DNA of 64,000 nucleotides from positions 806,001 to 870,000 of the forward strand of contig JARGXX010000105.1 in assembly GCA_030374765.1 (NCBI GenBank), given 5' to 3'. Below the pieces are notes generated by a model. That model was given only the letters and a program-made list of their open reading frames with translations. It did no database searches and was not told where the DNA came from. Shown here in pieces: positions 1 to 11,497 of the stretch. The position numbers and the translations under genes are program-made. This DNA comes from Agarophyton chilense. Its lineage: Eukaryota > Rhodophyta > Florideophyceae > Gracilariales > Gracilariaceae. Positions within the stretch are counted from its first letter, which is position 1. The number at the start of each line of letters is the position of its first letter.

Positions 1-873
1 GATGAGTGAGAATGGTTGCTATGGATTAAAGCGCTCTTTTTGGCTCAAAGGCGCTGTCGGTTTGAGTGGCGCGCGCGTTTTGGACAATGTGTTGTCGTGC
101 TCGAGACGGCGGATGGGTTGACGGCCTGCGAAGGCAACGAGACTGCGGACACTTGCACTTTTGGCGGCCAAGGACACGAGGTCTGTGGCCTGTGAACGTT
201 TTGCACGTGTTTTTGTATGGTAATACACGGCGCACAAAGGGCGCACGCGTTTGAGATACTTTGGTATGGCATTGTACTCTACTAGAGTATCTACGTGGTG
301 GTGGTGGTGGTGGTGGTCTGGGGCCGATTGCACACAACAAGGCGCGCTCATGGGCGCATTCTGAGCGCGCACCGCCATGTTGCACAGACGAAGGCTGAAT
401 ATGCATTCGAGACAAGCTGACAGTGGCCAAGACGCACCCAATGTTTTGAGCTTGCACGTACTTTGCAAAACAGCAGCGTCGGATACAAGCGGGTGGGGGT
501 GGGGGGGTTGGTGATGTTCTCGAGACGGATGACGAAAAACGTGCAAGTGAAGCGGTTGTTGAAATGAGTCGTGCGCTTTGGCGCAACGGGATGCAAGCCA
601 GGCGAGGCGGTGATGGAGGTGATTGATTCACATGACGACGCGCAGGAGGGGGGATGTGGGAAGACGTGGCTCGTGACTGACGCGTCGATGAAGGGCAGAG
701 CTATGCACAATTCACAGCACACAACAAACCGGGGGAACACCGGCACTGGGTGGCACCTATTTTATACACAGCAGAAAAGGCTCACATAGCGGGGCGCTCG
801 CGGGCAGGAAGACACACGTGTGATCAAAAAACCAAACCCCCCCCCCCCCAAAAAAAAAAGAAAAAGGGAACGC
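1..873. other. Gene-free GC-rich stretch
   Basis: I see no supportable gene here. Overlapping open frames on both strands reflect high GC content and low stop frequency; none shows a recognisable domain. The stretch holds a short GTG/GGT microsatellite near 297-318, a G run near 494-508, and adjoining C and A homopolymers at about 838-859 just downstream of the histone H4 stop. The part next to 873 must contain the H4 3' UTR. Confidence 0.6.
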
Positions 874-1841
<968 letters not shown>

Positions 1842-3149
1842 TTAGTTGGACATGACGTGCGCAACAGCGCGCGCGTCAATGGCATCAAGACGGACGGCGC
1901 GCGCATGCGAGCGCGCCTCGCGCTCGCAGGCGGCCACAAACAGCTCAAACACGTCGACGGCGCGCTTGAGACGGCGCGTCATCTCGCCGTCGCCTTGGCG
2001 CATCTCCGCCAGCAGACCGTCCAGCACGGGCGCGTCTCGCGCAGGGTCGAACTCATGCGCGCGGTCGGCGCGAAACGGCACGCACACGCGACCCGTCGCG
2101 GGATGCACACAGAACGGCGCCTTGAGCAGATGGCCCATGTCGCGACTGACGTTGACATCCAGGCGCGGGTACGTGTAGCGAAACACAATCGCATCCAGCG
2201 TGGTGCGCAACGCATAGTCTGTGCGCGCCGCGCGCGTCACTTCCGTCTCAATGACGTGCCAACGGTGCGCAGGCGTGACGACGACGGCCGATTGCACGCG
2301 ACGCAGAATGGCCGCACGCACGGCGGCGCTCGGCACGAGCTTGAGCATGGGCGTGAGCGCGGCGTGGTCGCAAAGCACCAGCTTGCGCTGCAGCAATTGG
2401 TGGAAAAGCGCGGTACATTGCGGCTTGGCGTGTTGCAACGCGGGGTGCAGCGGGTGCGTCAGGGCGCGACGGTGCGACGCGTTGGGGTTGAGATGCAGAT
2501 AGTCGGCGACGGCGGTGCGTTGCTCGTTGGACAGCGCGCGCGCACGACGGTCAGCCACCCAACAATGCACGCCGCGGCGGCCCGAGTACACACACAGAAT
2601 GTTGTTGAAGCCAAAGTCGCGGCGCAGAGCATCGTGCAGAAGGCGCACAGCAAGCGCCATGTAGCACCAATACGCATCGCACACAGCGGTGGGGGAGAGG
2701 GCGGCGGCGGCGGGCGGCAGCACATCGGCATAGTCGGTAATGTCCACATCCAGCACGAATTCCTTCTCGCACGGCACGAGCGGACCCTGTCCACCGTAGC
2801 GCTTGCACGGGGCTCGGTTGTACACGGCACCGATGTCCAGCTTGAGCGGGGCAGCGGTGGTGAGTCGGGTGTGCAGATCTTCGGGGTTTGCAAACGAGTT
2901 CCAGCGCACGAAGATGTGCGCCGGTAGCGTGAGCGAGATCTCGCGGCGCTGGAGCGCGTGGTCGGGGCCCAGCTGCAGCCAGCGCGCCAGCTGCGACAGC
3001 GGGAACAGGCGGGCGTAGTACCAGCGCAGCTTGGCCGGCAGGTGCAGCGCGGCGGCGTCGTCGGGGGGGGCGTCGTCGGCGTCGGGGGGGGCGTCGTCGG
3101 GGGGGGCGTCGTCGGGGGGGGCGTCGGGGACGGGGACGGGAGCGGGCAT
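1842..3149 (-). CDS. PRIM1: DNA primase catalytic (small) subunit
   Basis: Catalytic subunit of the primase that, with DNA polymerase alpha, makes RNA primers for replication. I chose the ATG at 3149 (435 residues, near the usual size); an in-frame ATG at 3266 would add a Pro/Arg-rich leader. After an Asp/Pro repeat leader (residues 1-33) come LRWYYARLF (41-49), the catalytic LDVDITD (Asp134 and Asp136), the nucleotide-binding SGRRGVHCWV (189-198) and, later, RLDVNVS with the third catalytic Asp. All catalytic residues are present. The zinc motif that normally lies between the catalytic Asp pair and the SGRRG motif is eroded: only Cys157 matches, and the other three ligand positions are not Cys. 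Codon use is extremely GC-rich, like the neighbouring genes. Confidence 0.93.
   Translation of the reverse strand: MPAPVPVPDAPPDDAPPDDAPPDADDAPPDDAAALHLPAKLRWYYARLFPLSQLARWLQLGPDHALQRREISLTLPAHIFVRWNSFANPEDLHTRLTTAAPLKLDIGAVYNRAPCKRYGGQGPLVPCEKEFVLDVDITDYADVLPPAAAALSPTAVCDAYWCYMALAVRLLHDALRRDFGFNNILCVYSGRRGVHCWVADRRARALSNEQRTAVADYLHLNPNASHRRALTHPLHPALQHAKPQCTALFHQLLQRKLVLCDHAALTPMLKLVPSAAVRAAILRRVQSAVVVTPAHRWHVIETEVTRAARTDYALRTTLDAIVFRYTYPRLDVNVSRDMGHLLKAPFCVHPATGRVCVPFRADRAHEFDPARDAPVLDGLLAEMRQGDGEMTRRLKRAVDVFELFVAACEREARSHARAVRLDAIDARAVAHVMSN
3057..3135. repeat. G-rich minisatellite in primase 5' coding end
   Basis: Imperfect units built from GTCGTC followed by runs of 7-8 G on the plus strand. 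They encode the Asp-Asp-Ala-Pro-Pro repeat at the N terminus of primase on the other strand. Four or more long G runs within 80 bp could form a G-quadruplex on the template strand. Unit number is likely to vary between strains. Confidence 0.75.
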
Positions 3150-3773
3150 GGTGAGGGCGCGGGGTGCGAGGGCGACGGGGCAAAGCGGCGGCGTGGCGGC
3201 GGGGGGAGGGGCGCGAGACGGAAGGCGGAGGAGGGGGCGCGAGGGCGCGAAAAGGGCGCCAAACACAGGGCGCGCGCGCGCGGGCGGGGGGGGGTGTGTG
3301 TGTAATTGTGATGCGCGCGCAAAAAGCAGCGCGGGGCGGAAAAAAGGCGGCTGTAACGCGACAGAAAAGAAAAAAAGGAAAAAACGATCCGCGATTGGCG
3401 GCGCTGGTGCGTCAAAGCGTCAATTCCATCGCGGCTCGCGCGCAAGCGCGCTTTCGCAACCGTTTTCCGGCCAAAGCGAAAAAGACGCGCCGGTTCCAAC
3501 CGCGACGGCGGCGCGCTTACCGTCGTGCGTCACGTACGCGCGCGCGGCGCGCGCTCGCGCGAGCGAGTGGCGGCGGCGGCGGCAGCGGCGGCGGCAGGCG
3601 GCAGGAAGGGAGCACGGTTGAGAGGGGAGGCGGGCTGTTGCGCGTGCGCGTGCGCGCACGCGTGGCTGGCTATATCAACACGACGCGGGGGGGGGGGGGA
3701 GGGTGCGAAGCAGCGGTTAGCGCCGCCAAGAGGCTACGACCCCCGTCGTTGAGTCACCCCCCTCCCCCCCGCA
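3150..3773. promoter_or_regulatory. Divergent promoter region, primase / zinc-finger gene
   Basis: This interval separates the primase (minus) and zinc-finger (plus) starts, so it should carry both promoters. On the plus strand a TATATCAA element at 3671-3678 lies about 100 bp upstream of the zinc-finger ATG. The rest is GC-rich with alternating CG (around 3271-3285 and 3536-3560) and an 11-nt G run near 3690. Open frames through it have no recognisable domain. Confidence 0.4.
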
Positions 3774-4742
3774 ATGTTCGCCGCCAGCCCCAACGCAATG
3801 CTGCCGCCGCTGCGTCTGCCGCCGCTGCAGTCGCTGACGCGACAGTTGCCGCCGCCACCCCCCCCGCCCGCCGCCGCACCGCCGCTGCCGTCCGTGCGCT
3901 CGCTCTACTCGTCGGCACGTCGCTCGCATGCGCGCGCGCCGCGCGCCTCCGCCGCCAGCTGTGCCAACGCCAGTGGTAGCGGCAGCAGCAGTGTAACAAG
4001 CAGCGGCAGCAGCAGGCGCGCGGCGGCACAGGCGGCGCCGTCCGACGACGCGCTCATTGCGCAGCTTCGCACGTACGCGCCGCGCCACGCCTCCGCGCTC
4101 ATCCAACGCTCGCCAATGGCCGTGCCCACGCCCACGCCCACGCCCACGCCCACGCCCACGCCCACGCCCACGCCCACGCCCACGCCCACGGCGACGGAGG
4201 CGTACCGATGCGGGACGTGTAGAGCGTCGTTTGCGCGACGCGACAAGCTGACGGCGCACGCTCGAGCGCAGCACGGCGGCGAGCGACCGTTCGAGTGCAA
4301 CGTTTGTGGGTACCGGTTCATCAAGAAGGACCACGCGGTGAAGCACCTGCGTGTGGTGCACCTCAAGGAGCGACCGCACGTGTGTGCGTACTGCAACAGT
4401 CGCTTCGGACAGCGGTCGGACCTTAACAAGCACGTACGCTCCGTGCATCTGCGCATCAAACCGTTTGCGTGCGAGCACTGCGGCATCAAGTTCTCGCACC
4501 GCGGCAACCAGATCCGCCACCAGCACGTGGTGCACGAGAAGAGGAAACCGTTTGCTTGCGGTGTGTGTCGCGCCACGTTTGCCGAGAAGTCCAACCTGGT
4601 CAAGCACTGCCACGCCGTGCACCGCGTCGCCGCCGCCGCCGCCGCCGCCGCTGCCGCCGCTGCCGCCGCTACTGCCGCCACCACCACCACCGTCTGTACA
4701 GAAGAACGCTCACACATGCGTCGCCCCCCGCGCGCCAAGTAA
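3774..4742 (+). CDS. Five-finger C2H2 zinc-finger protein
   Basis: Probable nuclear DNA-binding protein of 322 residues. Residues 1-110 are low-complexity (Pro, Ala, Ser, Arg), followed by eleven Pro-Thr pairs (about 117-139). Five consecutive C2H2 fingers fill about 145-280, each CX2CX12HX4H, with H/C-linker-like spacers such as GERPF, KERPH and RKPF. A polyalanine tract follows (about 284-297) before a short basic tail. The fingers begin FECNVC, HVCAYC, FACEHC and FACGVC after the first YRCGTC. The ATG at 3774 is the first in frame after a TATA-like element. I cannot name an orthologue; five-finger proteins of this kind are usually transcription regulators. No partner gene is indicated by the neighbourhood. 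Confidence 0.85.
   Translation: MFAASPNAMLPPLRLPPLQSLTRQLPPPPPPPAAAPPLPSVRSLYSSARRSHARAPRASAASCANASGSGSSSVTSSGSSRRAAAQAAPSDDALIAQLRTYAPRHASALIQRSPMAVPTPTPTPTPTPTPTPTPTPTPTATEAYRCGTCRASFARRDKLTAHARAQHGGERPFECNVCGYRFIKKDHAVKHLRVVHLKERPHVCAYCNSRFGQRSDLNKHVRSVHLRIKPFACEHCGIKFSHRGNQIRHQHVVHEKRKPFACGVCRATFAEKSNLVKHCHAVHRVAAAAAAAAAAAAAATAATTTTVCTEERSHMRRPPRAK
4125..4190 (+). repeat. CCCACG hexanucleotide repeat (11 copies)
   Basis: Eleven perfect tandem copies of CCCACG inside the zinc-finger coding region, encoding (Pro-Thr)11 immediately before the first finger. The copies show no variation, so the tract is probably young and length-polymorphic; the reading frame survives any whole-unit change. 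Confidence 0.95.
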
Positions 4743-5730
4743 AAAAACCTACTGCTCTTCGCCCTTCGAGCCGCGTTTTTCGCAATAGCCGTCGCACCCA
4801 CCAATCAACACCCCCCAAAACGCGCACATTCCGCGTTTGTGTACATATGGCCCCCCGTGCGCTCGCGCCCTTCGCCGCCGCCGCACCCCCTCGGACGCTC
4901 ACCACCGACTTCGCGCGCGCGCGCCTCGCGTCCGCGTCGCACTCCCGCCCGCCCCCCACTCGGGTCGCGCCCTCAGCGCGCGCCTCTGAGAGCGTCGTCG
5001 CGTCGTCGCGTCGTCGCGTCGTCGCAATCGTCGCGCGCGCCCGGCGCGAGTCCGGCGCCCTAAACCCCTCGCCTCCCCCGCCCCAGCCCTTTCTTCCTGG
5101 TTCTGGCGCGGCGCCATAGTCGACGCGCGTGCGCGCGCGCGCGGCAGCCCGGTGTGTCCGTCGCGCTCGCCGCGGATCACCACACACGACACCCCGTCGG
5201 TGCCGCGCAACCCATGTGCGGCGGCGGTGTGTGCCGCCCCCTCCCCCACGTCCGCGCGCGCGCTGCGCGCCGCCACCTCGCGCGCGCGGTAACACGCTGC
5301 GTCAGCCGCTGCTCTTGCTCTTGCTGTTGCTGCTCGCTCGTGTGCGCCCCGTCGCGGACGCCGTCGCGGACGCCGCCGCCGCCGCCGCACACGCGAGCGA
5401 CTTGCTCGCGCGGCGAGACGCGCGCTACTGTGCGCGCGGCCCGTCGCCGTCGTCGTGTCCATCCGCCCCGCGGGGGACGCCGTGCGCGACGTTTTCGTGC
5501 GCTTCACCGCCCCACCGAGGTCCCCCACCCAAAAAAACGCGGCTCGGCGCGGGCGTGCTGCGCCCGTCCGCCCCGCAGCGTGGGTGTGAAAGACCACGGC
5601 CGCGCGTCTCTCTTATTCTTGTTGTCGTTGTTGCGATGCTTTTGCGTTTGTGTGCCGCGTCTCTGACTCGTTATGCTTTTGTGTGTCTTGTGCGTGTTTA
5701 CTCTGCGTCCCAACTATTCGCCGCGCGCGC
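4743..5730. other. GC-rich intergenic region
   Basis: About 1 kb between the convergent ends of the zinc-finger gene and the carrier gene. Open frames on both strands are Arg/Ala/Pro-rich and lack domains, which is typical noise in GC-rich DNA. Short GTCGTC runs occur at about 4996-5030, CG alternation near 5129-5141 and a CTTGCT/CTGTTG run near 5310-5335. I see no RNA gene here. Confidence 0.55.
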
Positions 5731-6759
5731 TCAGTCGTCGCGCTGCAGCCCGAGCGCGCCGCGCAGCAGCTCGTAGCAGCCCATCATGATGGCGCACGCC
5801 GGCGCCACCTTGGCCACGCGCGGTCCGGCGCCGCGGAACAGCGCGCGCGCGCCCTCTTCGCGCACCAGCCGCCGCGCCACCGTCACCACCCCGTCGCGCC
5901 CACCCGCCGCCGCCGCCGCCGTCGCCGCCTGCCGCCGCGTCTTGAGAACATCCGCCGGCACCGTGCACGCCGCCGCCAGCGCCCCCGCGCTCGTCCCGGC
6001 CACCACAAACACGCTCCCGTGGTTGCGCCCGCGCGCAAACACCCCCTTCGGCAGCGGCGACCGCGCCGGGTCCTTGAGCCTCTCGTACGCGCTCCAGTAA
6101 ATCGCCGAGAACGGCGCGTCGCGCAGCAGCGTTGGCGTTAACCCGCGCCACCACGCGCGCACCCCGCTGCGCTGCGCCACCTGCCGTAGCACGGACAAGG
6201 CCGTCGCGTCGCGCCCGCCTACGCCCGCTTGCACGCTCGTGCGCGCCAGCTCCAGCGGACTCGTCACGCTTGCCGTCAGGGCGCGCGCCGTCGCCCCGGC
6301 CACCAGCGGCACTACGCCCTCCGCCTCGCCGCCTGCCGCCGCCGCCGACGCCGCCGACGCCGACAGCCGCTCGCGCAGCGCCTCGTACAGCGTAAAGTAC
6401 AGCCCCGTGGTGGGAATGGCCAGCAGCAGCGTGGCGTGCAGACCGCGCCACAGACCGCGCACCCCGTCCGCGCTCACTATCTTGCGTGCCGCGTCAAACG
6501 ACCCGCGCATGTGCTGTGCGTCGCCGCACGTCGCCGCCCCGCCCACAGGACACACGTGCGCCTGCAGACGCACCTTGACCACGTCCAGCGGCGTCACAAC
6601 CGTGGCCACCACCGCCGCGCCCACCGTCGACGACAGCGCGTTGCGCACCGTCGGCGGCAACGACGCCGCACGCGCCGCCACTGTCGCGCCCCACGTCGTC
6701 CGATCGCCGCCGTCGCCCTTGCGCACAGTCTCGCGCTCGCGCCCCGCCGCGCATCCCAT
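5731..6759 (-). CDS. Mitochondrial carrier, MTM1 / SLC25A39-40 type
   Basis: Inner-membrane solute carrier of 342 residues with three carrier repeats. The signatures are TPLDVVKVRLQ (56-66), SPLELARTSVQ (167-177) and a third, VPADVLKTRRQ (268-278). The combination of RGSFDAARKIV, GLTPTLLRDAPFSAIYW and RVAKVAPACAIMM is characteristic of the MTM1/SLC25A39/SLC25A40 group, linked to mitochondrial glutathione import and manganese/iron homeostasis. The first matrix loop has two cysteines (70 and 78); in animal SLC25A39, cysteines of this loop are tied to iron-sulfur sensing. The start at 6759 gives a short polar N terminus and no separate targeting peptide, as is usual for carriers. The gene ends the GC-rich island; sequence upstream of it drops sharply in GC. 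Confidence 0.88.
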   Translation of the reverse strand: MGCAAGRERETVRKGDGGDRTTWGATVAARAASLPPTVRNALSSTVGAAVVATVVTPLDVVKVRLQAHVCPVGGAATCGDAQHMRGSFDAARKIVSADGVRGLWRGLHATLLLAIPTTGLYFTLYEALRERLSASAASAAAAGGEAEGVVPLVAGATARALTASVTSPLELARTSVQAGVGGRDATALSVLRQVAQRSGVRAWWRGLTPTLLRDAPFSAIYWSAYERLKDPARSPLPKGVFARGRNHGSVFVVAGTSAGALAAACTVPADVLKTRRQAATAAAAAGGRDGVVTVARRLVREEGARALFRGAGPRVAKVAPACAIMMGCYELLRGALGLQRDD

Positions 6760-7990
6760 CCCGTCTGCTGTGTGTTACTACCACTCTTCTTCCGCCATCG
6801 CCCCAGTCGCCTGCCGCCGTTGCCTTGCCGCCGGTGCGCCCGCGTCCGCGTCCGCGCCCGCGTGCTGCTCGCGTGCTCGCGCCACGCGTACACATTTCGC
6901 TTCGCACAGCGCATGTCCACGCCTCCTTCGTGTCGCCTTTCGCCCAATGCTCGTTTTGCATCAACGCCCATAATTACAACATTGATTTGTCAATTTTCTT
7001 CAATTTTTCTGTAAAAATCTCAACATCTACTCATACACAACGCGTGGTCGGAAACAGAGTGTCGGCCTCTGTATGGGGCCGTGTTCACGTGTGGCGCGGA
7101 CAGAGCCCCCCCGCGAGCTCGAATATCGCAACCGGCCTCGAGGGCGCCACATCTGGAGGGGGACCCCAAGGAGAAAAGGAAAAACCAAAAAAGGTACGCT
7201 TGCCCAAATACACAAGCATTCACGGTACCGCATCAAAAGTTCGAACAAGCTATAATTTCATCGTCTTCAGCAGCTCCCCACCTTGTTTTTACCTGCGATT
7301 CGTCAGCCGGCGTCGAACATTTCTTTTTCGCTAACGAAAATGTTTTCATGCAAAAAAAGTGGAACAAATACATAAACCTTCAATTTTTTCTGTCATATTA
7401 AAGACACAGCGTTTGATATAGTCTATCAGAGCTTTGCATGTGACGGTGACTTGTTTGACAGGATCTAGGAGTACACCATTGTAAATTTGAAGCTCCTTGT
7501 AGATTTCAAGGAGTAAACATCTCTCGAAGAGAATTTGCCCTTTAATATCAATGCTAAACTTAACAAAATGGATGTATTAGTATCAAAAGCACGGATTGAA
7601 TCATTTTACATTCGCGCTGGGTTTAATTAAAAGCCCTCTTTTCGGATTCTTTTCAATGCTATCGCGGAAATCTTGGAGAAGACTCTTTTTGTGAGTATCA
7701 CTCCCCTAGTTACTACACTGCATTGGAGAAAACAGTTGAGACGTATGGGATGGGCTGCAAGGCTATCTTTGCTTATCAAAAAGCTCATGTTGTCGTCACA
7801 GACGGCAAGACGAAGATACTCCGGAGGTCTGTCGCTCGCTCTGGAACTGATAAACAGTTTTAGAGTATGTTTCACCAGTTGACGACGCAGCTCTTGGAGC
7901 TCTCTTCAGTACTGGGAAAAAAGTTGGAAGCCTCTGGAGCTTCTGCAGAGAATAAACTGGACTTGTAGTTATTTCAGACATTCAGGGCAT
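6760..7990. other. Carrier upstream region and compositional boundary
   Basis: The first 200 bp should hold the carrier promoter. At about 6,960 the sequence changes abruptly from GC-rich to AT-rich. From there to the first retrotransposon motif I see short, unrecognised open frames only. The 7,400-7,990 part may be the decayed 5' end of Ty3-like relic 1, but I cannot identify an LTR or gag core in it. Confidence 0.5.
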
Positions 7991-8032
7991 GGTGCACGCC
8001 GCTGCCTTTCCAACCCGCACTGCGAAAACAGA

Positions 8033-8074
8033 TGTATTCGTTGTGGAAGAATGGGGCACTCTATGTCTACTTGT
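8033..8074 (+). pseudogene. Gag CCHC zinc knuckle, relic 1
   Basis: A perfect CX2CX4HX4C knuckle (Cys, Cys, His, Cys at codons 8033, 8042, 8057 and 8072) marks the nucleocapsid end of Gag. It is followed by a short basic/acidic stretch and then stops, so the surrounding Gag frame is broken. Confidence 0.75.
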
Positions 8075-8416
8075 TGGTCGAAGGTAAAATGGGAAGGCAC
8101 TCGTGCCGTCGGTTTCGAGGGCGCAAGGTTCGAATCGACCGATGAGTTGAAACTAAAGAAGGTACACCAAGTCGATCATGTCGCAGTTTTACAGGCGGGT
8201 ACCGCGGAAAATTTTGTTGCCGCTGCGAAGAGGAATGCGGATTAGCAGGTCCTTCTTAACCGGTTTCGTGGAAACGTGATGAAAATTGACGCCTCGGTCG
8301 ATCGCACTACCGTTCATCGTGTTGGAGCGAAACTAATAGCGAAGAAGAAAACCAAGAATTCCATGAATGCGAAGAGTTCATCTCACGGTGGACAGGATCG
8401 CGTTGGGAAATAAAAC

Positions 8417-8785
8417 GTGATGGCAGAGTTAGCAGCTGCTGCGTCCGGATTGACTTTTGGTCACATGCTTTGCGGTGATGCAGAGGAGGCTAGGAAGCTC
8501 TTGAAGCTTTTGGCGGGGACAGTGCCAATAACTCATGTTTCCGTTCTGCACCTGACATTCCTACCCCTCCATTTTAAAATAGTCGCTGGCATGCTCTACA
8601 AAACTGAGTCAATTGCCCTCCTGGACGGCGTAGCAGATCCTAACCTTCTTTCGTTCCAAATGTGTGAGCAGTTCACAATCCAACCTTCACCTGCCACTAG
8701 GAAATTGACCGTAGTAGATGGGACCGCCACGAATATGTTGGGTTTTGTGAAGGACATTCCGGTCTCTTTCAGGAGTCTTTGAGTC
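8417..8785 (+). pseudogene. Protease-like fragment, relic 1
   Basis: A 121-codon open stretch between the zinc knuckle and the reverse transcriptase. It contains ALLDGVADPNLLS and VVDGTATNMLGFV, which resemble a retropepsin core whose catalytic Asp-Ser/Thr-Gly triplet has been lost. The call rests on position and partial pattern only. Confidence 0.45.
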
Positions 8786-8899
8786 CCTTTGGGCTTTTTA
8801 GATCTTCAGAAAAAACCCTCTGACTTGATTATAAAATGCCCGACCCTGGAAGCCCTGCAGGCGCAGCTGGACTAACGCCGCCAACAGTTTAGTCTTTCT

Positions 8900-10786
8900 G
8901 TGGGCGCGGAAGAAGTGTTGTTTCCTTTTTACGACGAGCCTCTCATCATCCAAAGAGCTTGTACTGATAGCGAGGACTGTATATCCCCAGAACACTCAGG
9001 ACCAGATGGGACGCCGGTTGAGTCTTCTTCGTCCTCGTTGGGTTCAGGGGACGAATCAGATGCCGAACCTGAGATGGTTCTTTCCATCTTGAACAAAGAG
9101 CCCTTTGAACCGGACTTGGAGTCGGATGTGGACGCAGTGGAGACCTCGAGTGAGTATGAGGAGAGTAGGCACTCGTCGCTCCTTGCTTCGAAGTTGAAGC
9201 ACCTTCCGCAAGACGTTCATGCGAGCATGACCGTCGCCCTCAAGGAGACTGATATTATCGGGTGCCACATGAGTAGCCTCCCCGTAGCTGAATTTCCCGT
9301 GGTGCACTCTTTAGAGTTGACGGATAATACCCCTGTCTATTCTAGGGCACGCAGAGTCCCGCCAAAATATAACGCCACTGTGCATAAAGAGGTGGCTAAG
9401 CTGCTACAGGTGAGTGTGATCACCCCATCCAGTTTGGTCTGGTCCTTCTCCGAGGTCATTGCCACAAAGAAGGACGGCAGGCCAGGGTTCTGTGTCGACT
9501 ATCGTCAGCTTCATCGAGTGATGAAGGCTGACCGTCGGCCTCTACCCAAGACTGAAGATATCACCGATCACCTATTGAGGGCGAAGATCTTTACCACGCT
9601 GGAATTGTACACAGGATACAGGCAGGTTCGGATGTCAGAGACCTGAAAGGAGATGGCGTATTTCACCTTCCCTTACGGCACATACAAGTTTGAAGTGATG
9701 CCATTTCGGTTGATGAACGCCCCGTCGACGTTCCAGAGAATGATGGACTGTGTCCTTCATGGGCTGCCATTCGTGATGGTGTATGCCGACGAATTCGTCA
9801 TCTTCTCGAAGAACTTGGATGAACATCTCCACCATTGTCGGGAGGTGTTCGATAGGATTCATGCCGCCACCTTGAAAGTCAAGGTAACCAAGTGTAGCTT
9901 TGCCCAGTCTGAGATTGAACTACTTGGCCATATGATCAGTGGAGTAGGCATTCAAGTGAATAGAGAGAGGATAGCGGACATTGCAGACGCTCCTGTACCT
10001 AGAAACACTGCGGATTTGAGAAGCTTTTTGGGGTTGGCAGGCTACTATCGCCCCTTCATCAAGAACATCGCGGAAAGCTCAGCGATCTTACATGCCGCCA
10101 CCTAGATTAAGAAGGAGTTTCGGTGGACTCCGGAGATGCAGGCCGCCTTTGAGAACCATAAAAGAAAGTTGAAGACGCCGCCTGTGCAGGCGTTCCCCGA
10201 ATTCGAAGTGCCATTCGTCGTGGAGACCGAGGCATCGGCGGTCGCACTTGGAGTGGTGCTGGCCCAGAAGAAAGAAGACGGAAAGGTTCACCCCATCCAA
10301 TACGCTTTTAGGACGATGACTGAAGCGGAGAGAAAGTACACCGCGTGCGATAGAGAGGCTCTGGCAGTCGTGTTTGCTTTTAAGAAGTTCCGGTTATATC
10401 TACTGTCGGACGTACGGTTTACCGTGACTATGGATTATCAGCCGCTACTTTGCGCCTTCAAGAAGAAAGACCTTCACGAAAGACTGACTCGTTGGTTGAA
10501 CCTCTTGGCAGAGTATGACTTCGAGATCAAATACCGCCCAGGGGCTGCTAACACGGCAGCGGATTATCTTTCCAAGATCCCTAGAGAGGAAGAAGCAAGT
10601 CCGTGGATTGAAGATAGGTTGCGGAGGGAAGTGGTCGCAACTATCTCGTGGGTTGATCCCAAACTGTCGGGGTTGGACCTGTGTTGGTTGAACGACGCCC
10701 AATTTCTCTCAGGATCTCGAGTACAGGAAGAAAAACCGCGTGGCTGCCCGGCAATATGCCGTAACGCGAAGAACTTCATGCTGTAG
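8900..10786 (+). pseudogene. Reverse transcriptase and RNase H, relic 1
   Basis: Three open blocks read as one Pol segment. The first ends in the palm start (FTTLELYTGYRQ), then a TGA where related elements usually have Trp. The second has MPFRLMNAPSTFQRMMD, the palm motif VYADEFVIFSKN and the connection FLGLAGYYRPFI. After another stop comes RNase H with PFVVETEASAVALGVVLAQ, YTACDREALAVVFAFKKFR and AADYLSKIP. The usual palm residue Asp is Glu in TLEL, and the YXDD box reads YADE. The block ends a few bases after the solo LTR begins. Confidence 0.88.
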
Positions 10787-11497
10787 TATCCGCTCTAACG
10801 GAGAGAGCAGACACCTGCGACAGCGTTCAGAATGCCGATGGGTCGCTTGCGGCGAAGGAAAAGGGGTGGTAGAGCTACAACACCAGCGAGCTGGAAGTGG
10901 GGTGTAAGGCCACTACTCGCCAGCGAGGGTGAACAGTGCAACTGTAAAACGTTGATGGGACGTAGGTACGAGACGGCTCGTGAAGTGTTTGGGGGCTGAC
11001 TATCTCTGTTAGCTCGTCCGGATCTCCTGTTAAGGAATCCTAAGCGAGGAACAGAATAGTCATGATGCCCATGTTGTCTCCTTTACTAGGAGTTGGCGCT
11101 CACCTCTGGTACATTATATACTGTGTGCCAGGGTGAGTGCCCAAATAAATATATAAATAATACCCAGTGGTCAGCCACTTAGCCAAACCACTGTATGGGT
11201 ATGGTACCTAATAGAAGTCTAGCTACAAAGGGTAGTAAAGCCCTCTACGTGGATCGCCACTACTTGCGCCGTTGCCAATATGGCATTCCCCTAGGAAGGG
11301 TCGCAACTATGCGCGCGCCGTGGTAAGCCACTCGACCCATGACGCCACGTGTTCCACTAAGACATTCTGCCTCTAGGCATCCTATGCGGGATGCCGCTTC
11401 ATATCACAATGCTATTGACAACACTCACTCATGAGTTCCAACCGCGACTTCGCGAAAAACCAACCTATCGGATTCCCCGACATAGTAGAATACTTCA
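10782..11497. repeat. Solo LTR, element-3 family, with 5-bp duplication
   Basis: A 716-bp LTR starting TGTAGTATCC and ending in GAATACTTCA (the other copies end GAATACTACA). It is flanked by identical CATGC at 10777-10781 and 11498-11502, a perfect 5-bp target duplication. No internal domain remains, so it arose by LTR-LTR recombination. It is about 49 bp longer than the 667-bp copies because of extra sequence near 11277-11325. It split the pol region of relic 1, so relic 1 is older. Orientation follows the left-to-right reading of the LTRs of element 3, meaning the element's own sense strand is minus. Confidence 0.93.

Noticed and set aside
2459..3499. Long Arg/Pro/Ser frames overlapping primase in other frames
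   Set aside because: They are shadows of GC-rich primase coding DNA; the primase frame alone has all catalytic motifs.
3717..4804. Minus-strand ORFs of about 300 codons opposite the zinc-finger gene
   Set aside because: Antisense shadow of the finger coding region; shows Gly-Val repeats from the CCCACG tract and no domain.
4669..5597. Minus-strand ORFs of about 200-230 codons between the zinc-finger and carrier genes
   Set aside because: Arg/Ala/Gly-rich low complexity with no domain, in very GC-rich DNA where stops are rare.
8120..8140. GGTTCGAATC B-box match
   Set aside because: Isolated 10-mer in relic 1 coding sequence; no A-box or T-arm pairing.
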